6,170 nt of DNA from Eubacteriales Family XIII. Incertae Sedis bacterium (GTDB lineage: Bacteria > Bacillota > Clostridia > Peptostreptococcales > Anaerovoracaceae), in NCBI GenBank assembly GCA_031276775.1, contig JAISML010000079.1, forward strand, positions 1 through 6,170. The letters are read 5' to 3'. Positions 1 to 5,423 of the stretch are shown in pieces; position 1 is the stretch's first letter, and each line of letters opens with the position of its first letter. The notes beneath the pieces were generated by a model. The model was not told where the DNA came from. It saw only the letters and a list, made by a program, of their open reading frames with translations, and made no database searches. Position numbers and translations under genes: made by a program.

Positions 1-1632
1 CATATTGGGAATAATGTTCTTCCTTGCGAATCCTCTTTGTACCGCCTGATTTGCGGTGATCACGAACGGAACCTCCCATTCGTACTCCGGCAAATCAGCA
101 AGATATTCCTCAACAGACCAACATTGATTGCCATTCTTAACAAACTCAGTCTTTGCAAAAGCGAACATCACGGATCGGAATCGCAACATCTCCATTAAAG
201 TTTGCAGGAAATTTAACTCACAATAATCATCGCTCTCGGCGATCCATATATACTTGCCCGAGGCCAACTCAATACCTTTTTCCCATTGTTTGGAGATACG
301 CCCCGAATTTTCCGTATTCAAAATTAATGTGGTAATAGTTGAATAACGATCGGCATATTCTCTTAAAATGTTGATGCTGCCGTCTGTCGAACAATCATCC
401 AACAGTATGACCTCAATATTTGTATAAGTCTGGTTGTAAATTGACTCCAACCGCTCGCGAAGATATGGCTCGTGATTGTAATTTGGGACAATGATGCTGA
501 TCAATGGCAACTGAATGTCCTGAAGCAAATCATAGTTGCGAAAATCATCGTTCTTTTCCGATTGTATTTCAACGGGAGCAGCAGGGGTATCGAATTGGAT
601 GAAGACATTTTTTACTTTTCTTATTGCCTTTTTCGGGATGTACGCGGTCTTCCTTAAGAAATCCGCAACTTTCCACGACTTGGAATTTCGTATTTTCTGA
701 CATTCGATCCATAAAGTGTCTTTCTCTGTTTCCAAAAACAAAATTTCGGATTCTTTTTCAGACAACTTATCTTCGTTCAGCTTATTTTGTTGGATCAACT
801 GTGATTTTTCTTTTTTCAGATCGTCAATTACTTCTTTGTGCTTTTCTGTTTCGCTTTTTAGTGCGGCGTAATCTGCCATTTGGTTGATTTGGGCATATCG
901 ATCATATATAGCGTCCGACATAACCCCCATTTGTAAATTGCAAACTTTCGATATAAAGTTGCGCCACAGATCTTCACACGATGCGATTTCCGCTTCTTGA
1001 AGGTATTGACGGTGAAATTCATACTGCGGTATCAGTGTGTGCAGGTTGCTCAGCCACGGATAAATCATATCAATAATATGGTATTTGAGAAGGCAGATAG
1101 GGACGGGGAAGTCGAAGCACCACTCATAATCGATGAAATAAGGCTTGTCAAAAGAGTCGTTCACAATGAAGATATTCTCGGGCGTTGCGTCAAAGTTGCA
1201 CACGGAAAGCGCAGGACTGCCGTCAAAATTCTCGCCGTCTCCACCGAACCAATCCCGGAAGCCTTCGGAAAGGGAGAATTTGCACAGGTTATCCTCGGTC
1301 GTCAATAGTCCCACCTGCCACTCGAACAGATCGAAGATGCCCTGTCTGTCGCCGGCGTCGACCAAGGTTTCATAGTAACGCGACAGCGGCGCCCCGTCAA
1401 TGAATTCGCCGAAGAGTCTGTCTCCGTCAAGCCACGTTTTCGCGATGTTTACGTTCGGGAAAGTGCGCGTCAGCAGTTCCTGATTTTGGAACACACGCAC
1501 AATATGCGCTTCCCCCTCTGGGAAAACCGCTTCTTTGACCGCGTAACGGCGTTCCCCGTCGGAGACGATGGAGGTCTTCACGGAGAACGCTTTGCTCCTG
1601 TTATCGCTGATTCTCGAAAACAATACTTTCAT
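1..1632 (-). CDS. Kinase-like / coiled-coil / GT2 glycosyltransferase fusion protein (C-terminus outside window)
   Basis: The frame is open for 544 codons from the ATG at 1630-1632 to the window edge, so the C-terminus is missing. Three parts are visible. Residues ~1-240 look like a phosphotransferase fold (APH/choline kinase type): a beta-3-like lysine (AVKEA, K33), a hinge-like EFIDGAPL (76-83), a catalytic-loop-like CNFDATPENIF (D148, N153) and FIDYEW (D168) as the metal-binding Asp. The usual loop His is Asn (N146). Residues ~252-315 are rich in E, K, Q and L and read as a coiled coil, ending in NSKSWKVADFLRK. Residues ~375 onward are a GT2 (GT-A) domain: ISIIVPNYN (378-386), DDCSTDGS (412-419) and ESDD (466-469) as the DXD-type metal site. 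The ATG overlaps the methyltransferase stop (ATGA) and only a weak GAGG lies upstream, so translation is probably coupled. Likely a cytoplasmic or membrane-associated glycan-modifying and glycosyl-transferring enzyme. The GT2 call is firm; the kinase call is probable; substrates are unknown. Confidence 0.85.
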   Translation of the reverse strand, partial: MKVLFSRISDNRSKAFSVKTSIVSDGERRYAVKEAVFPEGEAHIVRVFQNQELLTRTFPNVNIAKTWLDGDRLFGEFIDGAPLSRYYETLVDAGDRQGIFDLFEWQVGLLTTEDNLCKFSLSEGFRDWFGGDGENFDGSPALSVCNFDATPENIFIVNDSFDKPYFIDYEWCFDFPVPICLLKYHIIDMIYPWLSNLHTLIPQYEFHRQYLQEAEIASCEDLWRNFISKVCNLQMGVMSDAIYDRYAQINQMADYAALKSETEKHKEVIDDLKKEKSQLIQQNKLNEDKLSEKESEILFLETEKDTLWIECQKIRNSKSWKVADFLRKTAYIPKKAIRKVKNVFIQFDTPAAPVEIQSEKNDDFRNYDLLQDIQLPLISIIVPNYNHEPYLRERLESIYNQTYTNIEVILLDDCSTDGSINILREYADRYSTITTLILNTENSGRISKQWEKGIELASGKYIWIAESDDYCELNFLQTLMEMLRFRSVMFAFAKTEFVKNGNQCWSVEEYLADLPEYEWEVPFVITANQAVQRGFARKNIIPNM

Positions 1633-2549
1633 ATTTTTACGGCCTCGACCAGAAATGAATTGGCAAAATATTTGTATTCTTCGGTTCCGAACAAACTCAG
1701 CATGGCGTCCCTTTCCTTGAACACGGACAGGCGCGGCAAATCGTAGACGGGACCGGCGGGCAGAACATCTCCGGGCAAAGGCGGATACGCGTCGCTGTAG
1801 ATGATCGTCGGCAATTTGTAATCGGGAAACGGATAATAAAAAAACGACGAAACAAAGCCTGCATCCGCGATCAATCGATCCAATTCGGATCGGGAAAAGG
1901 TTCTCGCCTTGCCATCCGTCCGAACATAACCTTCAATCCCACAGTACGGTATACCCAAATGATCCTCGGGGGCTCCCGAAAAATATTTCATGCCCAAGCG
2001 GTTTTCGATCGCGACATAGATCTTGCCGCCGGGTTTTAAAAAATCATACGCTTTCCGCAAAAATACGCGGAACGGATCGTCTCCAGGGACATAATAACGC
2101 GCGTATTCCAACACGCCGATCAGAACAACCGCTTCATACTGTTTTTCAAGGCGTATCTTTTCGAAATTCCCCACAAAGATGTCGATGTTGTCCCTTTCCC
2201 TGTTGCGGTGGGCATTCGCAAGGGAACGCCGCTTGGACAGTTCGATACAGTCCACATGCCTGGCCAAACGTGACAGCGGTGCGGTGACGGAACCCATCCC
2301 CGCGCCGATCTCAAGGACTTCGTCGCTTTTCGCAATATTCATCGGCTCAACAATATTCTCACGTCGAGGGGAAAGATGATATAAAACAGGCCAACGATCA
2401 TCCCCGCTCAAGACTTCAAAGACATCCTTGTCCGATTTCAAAACATCCAAGATGAACTCTTCGACTTCATCGCCGTCGTTGTAGTCGTCAAGCGTGTCAT
2501 AAAAGGTGTAATGGAGGGTTACGCCTCCGATTTTTTCGGTATCGTGCAT
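1629..2549 (-). CDS. Class I SAM-dependent methyltransferase of a glycan cluster
   Basis: The 306-residue protein carries a Rossmann-type SAM site: motif I VLEIGAGMG (78-86), an acidic residue ending the next strand (CIELS, E103), LIGVLEYA (143-150) and LKPGGKIYVAIEN (171-183). The stretch after it, AIENRLGMKYFSGAPEDHLG (180-199), and the later FYYPFPDYKLPTIIYSD are typical of methyltransferases in Clostridia-type polysaccharide clusters. The start is firm: the ATG directly follows the rfbD stop codon and AAAGGTG lies 6 bases upstream (2556-2562). The stop overlaps the start of the kinase-GT gene. Family knowledge: methyltransferases in such positions O-methylate sugars or, in WbdD, a phosphate on the chain end. 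From the neighbour I infer a role in decorating or capping the non-reducing end of a glycan. The acceptor cannot be read from the sequence; small-molecule methylation is an alternative. Confidence 0.9.
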   Translation of the reverse strand: MHDTEKIGGVTLHYTFYDTLDDYNDGDEVEEFILDVLKSDKDVFEVLSGDDRWPVLYHLSPRRENIVEPMNIAKSDEVLEIGAGMGSVTAPLSRLARHVDCIELSKRRSLANAHRNRERDNIDIFVGNFEKIRLEKQYEAVVLIGVLEYARYYVPGDDPFRVFLRKAYDFLKPGGKIYVAIENRLGMKYFSGAPEDHLGIPYCGIEGYVRTDGKARTFSRSELDRLIADAGFVSSFFYYPFPDYKLPTIIYSDAYPPLPGDVLPAGPVYDLPRLSVFKERDAMLSLFGTEEYKYFANSFLVEAVKI

Positions 2550-3434
2550 CTATTTCACCTTTCCGCTTTTCATGAACGCTTCCAGCGCTTCCCGCCACGG
2601 TCGCATTTCATCCGCTCCGGTCGTCCGGAGCATCAGGCGATCCATCGCGGAGTAGGCCGGACGCGGGGCCGGACGCGGGAATTCCTCGGTGCTGCAGGGC
2701 TCGACCTCGCAGGAAAGACCCGACAGTCTGACGATCTCCGCCGCGAAATCGTACCAACTGCAGATCCCCTCGCCGGTGCAGTGGTAGACGCCGTACCCGT
2801 CCCCGGCGGCGATCCGGAGGATGTGATGCGCGAGGTCGTTGGCGTTGGTGGGATTGCCGATCTGATCGTCCACGACCTTGATCCGGTCTTTCTCCGCCGC
2901 GAGTTTCAGGATCGTCCTGACGAAATTGTTGCCCGCGCTGCCGTACAGCCAAGCGGTCCGCACGATGAAAGAACGCCGGCAGGTTTCCCGCACGTAGCGT
3001 TCGCCCAAGAGCTTCGATTTGCCGTACACGGTGGCGGGCGCGGGGCTGTCCCATTCGCGGTACGGCGTAGCCGCCCTGCCATCGAAGACGTAATCCGTGG
3101 AAACATGCACGAGTTTGGCGTTCCTGCGCTCCGCGGCCGAAGCCATGTTGCGCGCGCCGATCGCGTTGACCTTCATGGCCGTTTCGCAGTCGCTCTCACA
3201 CGCGTCCACGTTGGTCATGGCGGCGCAATTGATGATGAGATCGAAGTTCTTTCCGTCCGCGAAGTCCGACACGGCTCCGATGTCCGCAATGTCCAGCGTA
3301 TCGACGTCCACGCCCGTGATCTCCGCGCCCGCGTATACGGCGGGAACGGCGCCTATCTCGCTCGTCCCCGATCGCAGGATCTCGATCAGTTCATTGCCGA
3401 GCTGTCCTCTGCTGCCTGTAATCAATAGCCTCAA
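2550..3434 (-). CDS. rfbD: dTDP-4-dehydrorhamnose reductase (RmlD/RfbD)
   Basis: Last step of dTDP-L-rhamnose synthesis: NAD(P)H-dependent reduction of dTDP-4-dehydro-L-rhamnose in the cytoplasm. The protein is a short-chain dehydrogenase/reductase of the extended type. Counting from the TTG start, the nucleotide-binding loop GSRGQLG is at 7-13, STDYVFDG at 112-119, the catalytic pair Y137/K141 in YGKSK, and the family's C-terminal RPAYSAMD near 258-265. Length (294 residues) is normal. I chose the TTG at 3432-3434 because AAGGAG (3441-3446) stands 6 bases before it and the product then begins MRLLITGSRGQLG, as is usual in this family. The in-frame ATG at 3447-3449 (or GTG at 3450-3452) would add 5-6 residues and has only a weak GGCGG. 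The gene abuts the methyltransferase and is separated from rfbC by a truncated ORF. A promoter-like site lies just upstream. Confidence 0.95.
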   Translation of the reverse strand: MRLLITGSRGQLGNELIEILRSGTSEIGAVPAVYAGAEITGVDVDTLDIADIGAVSDFADGKNFDLIINCAAMTNVDACESDCETAMKVNAIGARNMASAAERRNAKLVHVSTDYVFDGRAATPYREWDSPAPATVYGKSKLLGERYVRETCRRSFIVRTAWLYGSAGNNFVRTILKLAAEKDRIKVVDDQIGNPTNANDLAHHILRIAAGDGYGVYHCTGEGICSWYDFAAEIVRLSGLSCEVEPCSTEEFPRPAPRPAYSAMDRLMLRTTGADEMRPWREALEAFMKSGKVK

Positions 3435-3440
3435 TGCGTT

Positions 3441-3446
3441 CTCCTT
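3441..3446 (-). promoter_or_regulatory. Ribosome binding site deciding the rfbD start
   Basis: AAGGAG on the minus strand, 6 bases before a TTG codon (3432-3434). It lies inside the coding sequence if the upstream ATG at 3449 is used. It is the strongest Shine-Dalgarno match near the rfbD start and favours initiation at TTG, which also gives the family-typical N-terminus. A match by chance (it would encode Lys-Glu in the longer version) cannot be excluded. Confidence 0.6.
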
Positions 3447-3448
3447 CA

Positions 3449-3478
3449 TCACTTGATCCGCCGAAAACCAATGTGCAT
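3449..3478 (-). other. Possible 9-codon leader ORF before rfbD
   Basis: An ATG (3476-3478) preceded at 6 bases by AAAGGA (3485-3490) opens a frame encoding MHIGFRRIK. Its TGA overlaps the ATG at 3449 of the longer rfbD version (TGATG), the arrangement of coupled translation. The Shine-Dalgarno site falls between the -10 box and the predicted transcription start, so it would be present only in read-through mRNA from rfbC, not in mRNA from the local promoter. No amino-acid run suggests attenuation. It may be chance. Confidence 0.2.
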
Positions 3479-3490
3479 TTTTGTTCCTTT

Positions 3491-3519
3491 ATTATACAGT
3501 ACCCCGAACCGATCGTAAA
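3491..3519 (-). promoter_or_regulatory. Sigma70-type promoter upstream of rfbD
   Basis: On the minus strand TTTACG (3514-3519) is followed by exactly 17 bases and then a perfect TATAAT (3491-3496). Transcription would start near 3484, giving a leader of about 50 bases before the TTG start of rfbD that keeps its AAGGAG site. The surrounding ~200 bases are poorer in G+C than rfbC and rfbD. This would allow rfbD, the methyltransferase and the kinase-GT gene to be transcribed apart from the genes to the right. The -35 hexamer matches the consensus at 4 of 6 positions. It lies inside the reading frame of the truncated AlbA_2 ORF. Confidence 0.55.
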
Positions 3520-3636
3520 CAGCGTGCGCCTGCAAGGTTTTCCGCCCTGCGCATTGGCAAAACCGCAAATCCATTCCAAATATTCTTCTTTCCATACCCG
3601 TTTCCATTCGACGGCTTGGTGTTCGGTCACATCGAT

Positions 3637-3640
3637 CTCC
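3637..3640 (-). promoter_or_regulatory. Ribosome binding site of the AlbA_2 fragment
   Basis: GGAG, 6 bases before GTG 3628-3630 and lying just after the rfbC stop codon. It coincides with the point where likeness to the AlbA_2 family starts, so it probably marks the original gene start preserved on the remnant. Confidence 0.4.
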
Positions 3641-3649
3641 GTTCCGCAG

Positions 3650-4219
3650 TCAATACACAAAATCCGCGTCACTGTCTTTCAAAAATGGCGCGGTTCTGTC
3701 TTTTTCGGAAAGCACGGGTTCCTGCACGTCCCACCGTTCCCACGCGATGCCGATGTCCGGATCGTCGTAGCGAATGGATCTGTCCGCTTCGCCGTTGTAA
3801 AAATTGTCCGTCTTGTAGCAAAACTCCACATCCTCGGTCAGCGTGAGAAAGATGTGCCCGAAGCCTCTCGGTATCAGGAACTGCCGCTTGTTCTCTTCGG
3901 TGAGTTCCGCGGCAACCCACTGCGCGTAGTGCGGACTGCCTTTCCGCAGATCGACGGCGACGTCGATCACCGCGCCCCTGTCGCACCGGACGAGTTTCGC
4001 CTGCGCGTGTTCGCCTTTCTGAAAATGGATGCCGCGCATGGTGCCTCTCTCCTTGGAATAGGAGCGGTTGTCCTGCACAAAACGGTAATGCAGACCCGCA
4101 GCGGCGAAGTCCCGTTCCGACCACGATTCGTAAAACCACCCTCTGCGGTCGCCGAACACCTGCGGCTCCACGATGAGCAATTGCGGTATCGCGGTTTCAA
4201 TGACATTGATCTTTCCCAT
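3650..4219 (-). CDS. rfbC: dTDP-4-dehydrorhamnose 3,5-epimerase (RmlC/RfbC)
   Basis: Third step of dTDP-L-rhamnose synthesis: double epimerisation at C3 and C5 of dTDP-4-dehydro-6-deoxyglucose, by a cytoplasmic dimeric cupin. The 189-residue protein has the family landmarks: IVEPQVFGDRRGWF (16-29), FVQDNRSYS (47-55), MRGIHFQ with the catalytic base H65, the cupin strand VIDVAVDLRKGSP (84-96), IPRGFGHIF (116-124), CYKTDNFY with the catalytic Tyr (Y135), and LSEKD near the end (D174, probably the His partner). The start ATG (4217-4219) overlaps the stop of the upstream glycosyltransferase as TGATG and has GGGAG 8 bases before it; MGKINVIET is the usual beginning, so the in-frame ATG at 4234 is not preferred. 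rfbD follows after a remnant ORF, so the C-D pair has been separated by about 215 bases. Confidence 0.96.
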   Translation of the reverse strand: MGKINVIETAIPQLLIVEPQVFGDRRGWFYESWSERDFAAAGLHYRFVQDNRSYSKERGTMRGIHFQKGEHAQAKLVRCDRGAVIDVAVDLRKGSPHYAQWVAAELTEENKRQFLIPRGFGHIFLTLTEDVEFCYKTDNFYNGEADRSIRYDDPDIGIAWERWDVQEPVLSEKDRTAPFLKDSDADFVY

Positions 4220-5337
4220 CAGTCCAACTCCCATCCCCTGAGCTTGCCGATCACTTTCAATATTCTACTGTATTTCAGCTTGTTATGCAAATCCTCATAC
4301 CTGCGGCTTTGTTTGCAAAGGGACTGTATCTCGCGCAGGAAAAGAGCCGCCAACTCATATTCTTCGCGGCACGCCAAGGCCGTCAGCACCTCCGCCGAAC
4401 CCGACCCGTCAAACACGCGATACTCGTGCGCCTTGCGGAAGATGAAGTCCAGCGCTTCCACATAGTCGGCGGTTGCCCGCGTCGAAGACAGATCGTTGTC
4501 AAGCAGCATGTCCATGTAGAACTTCGTCGTTCCCTCCGCGAGATGGGGATACAGATCCGTCCGGCCGTGTCTGCGCAAGACCTCGTACGCGGCCGCAAAG
4601 GCTCCGGCGACCGCCCGCGCGTTGGGGACGTCCATGCGGTAGGTGAGCGAGGGATCGGCGGCGTTTCGCAGCGCATATTGCACGATGGGCGCGTCGATGT
4701 AGCGAAACCCGCGCATGACCATGGCCAGTTCCGTAAAGAAAACCAGGTCTTCCGCAGGCGTATCCTCGACAAAACGAATGCCGTTCGTCCGTATCGTCTG
4801 TGTCCGGTAGAGCTTTGTCCACAGACCGACGCGGAATTTCATCACCTCGGGCATCTCGTCCGCAGATTCGATCCGAAAAGCCCCGTATGCCGTGTACAGA
4901 CCGGATTTTGCGGCGATCACCCGCCCCGCGCGATCGTGAATCGAATAGTAACCGGCCACGACGTCGCAACCGTCCGCTTCGCCGGCTGTCCACAGTTGTT
5001 CGCAGGCCCCGGGATAATATCGGTCGTCCTGATCCAAAAACATGAGATACGGCGCGGTCGCCGCCTGCATGCCCGCGTTTCTCGGTCTGCCCGCGTACCC
5101 GCTGTTTTCCCCGCAATGCAGGGCTTTCACGTTGGGATGACGCGCCGCCAAGCCGTCGATGATCGCCCCGCTGCCGTCTGTGGAAGCGTCGTCGGCGAAG
5201 ATCACCTCCAACCGTTCAAAACCTATCGTTTGGCGCGTGACGGACGCAAAGGCGGCCGCGATGTTTTCTCCGCCGTTGTATATGGGAATGATGATGCTTA
5301 TCTTGTATGGTTCCCGTTCCAACTTTTTCTCTCCCAT
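4219..5337 (-). CDS. GT2-family glycosyltransferase
   Basis: A 372-residue GT-A enzyme that should transfer a sugar from a nucleotide donor to a growing glycan on the cytoplasmic face of the membrane. N-terminal landmarks: ISIIIPIYNGGENI (13-26), ADDASTDGS (48-56) for nucleotide binding, NSGYAGRPRNAGM (78-90), and LDQDD (101-105) as the DXD-type metal site; PAEDLVFF (194-201) is the probable catalytic-base region. The C-terminal ~150 residues are helical and poorly conserved, ending in a basic stretch. No membrane segment is seen. Start: ATG 5335-5337 gives a normal family N-terminus but has no clear Shine-Dalgarno site. The frame stays open to a TTG at 5449-5451 that overlaps the GT4 gene and would add 38 residues of no recognisable kind. 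The 86 bases between the GT4 stop and this ATG hold no promoter that I can see. The stop overlaps rfbC. Donor and linkage are unknown. Confidence 0.92.
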   Translation of the reverse strand: MGEKKLEREPYKISIIIPIYNGGENIAAAFASVTRQTIGFERLEVIFADDASTDGSGAIIDGLAARHPNVKALHCGENSGYAGRPRNAGMQAATAPYLMFLDQDDRYYPGACEQLWTAGEADGCDVVAGYYSIHDRAGRVIAAKSGLYTAYGAFRIESADEMPEVMKFRVGLWTKLYRTQTIRTNGIRFVEDTPAEDLVFFTELAMVMRGFRYIDAPIVQYALRNAADPSLTYRMDVPNARAVAGAFAAAYEVLRRHGRTDLYPHLAEGTTKFYMDMLLDNDLSSTRATADYVEALDFIFRKAHEYRVFDGSGSAEVLTALACREEYELAALFLREIQSLCKQSRRYEDLHNKLKYSRILKVIGKLRGWELD

Positions 5338-5423
5338 GTCGCTGTTGCTGAAAGGTTGGCGTACGCCGCGACCGTGCGGAACCTCCGGTTCGTTGCAAGT
5401 CGCGCCGTACGATCGCGGCAGGT

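Larger units (their letters stand above)
3391..3630 (-). pseudogene. Truncated AlbA_2 (Schlafen-like ATP-binding) domain ORF
   Basis: The first 30 residues, beginning TEHQAVEWKR and running to EYLEWICGFANAQGG, match very closely the start of the AlbA_2 domain found in many stand-alone ATP-binding/putative transcriptional regulator proteins (several hundred residues long in intact members). The likeness stops abruptly at about residue 31, where the usual strand and glycine turn (of the type LYIGxxDxG) should follow. The remaining ~48 residues resemble nothing I know, and their DNA contains the rfbD promoter and start region. I chose the GTG at 3628-3630 because GGAG (3637-3640) stands 6 bases upstream and the family likeness begins there; an earlier GTG at 3670-3672 overlaps the rfbC end and adds 14 residues with a CIDC motif. 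The ORF overlaps the rfbD start. Composition (about 47 % G+C on two hand-counted lines) is below both flanking genes, suggesting a transferred or recombined remnant. It is probably non-functional, although a translated small protein is possible. Confidence 0.6.

Noticed and set aside
997..1308. Small plus-strand ORFs in the left third of the window (103 residues and shorter)
   Set aside because: All lie opposite the continuous kinase/coiled-coil/GT2 frame and show no family likeness.
2511..3428. 305-residue plus-strand open frame opposite rfbD
   Set aside because: Antisense shadow of rfbD; Arg/His/Val-rich product without family likeness.
3628..3672. Zinc-ribbon reading of the CIDC motif in the extended small ORF
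   Set aside because: Only one CxxC pair is present in a sensible position, the frame there overlaps the rfbC end, and the better-supported GTG start at 3630 leaves this part untranslated.
3434..4465. 343-residue open frame on the plus strand opposite rfbC
   Set aside because: It spans rfbC and parts of two other minus-strand genes, has no recognisable motif and no convincing ribosome site.
5380..5400. GAACC-TCC-GGTTC inverted repeat in the gap between the GT4 and GT2 genes as a terminator
   Set aside because: Only 5-base arms and no T-run on either strand; too weak to call.
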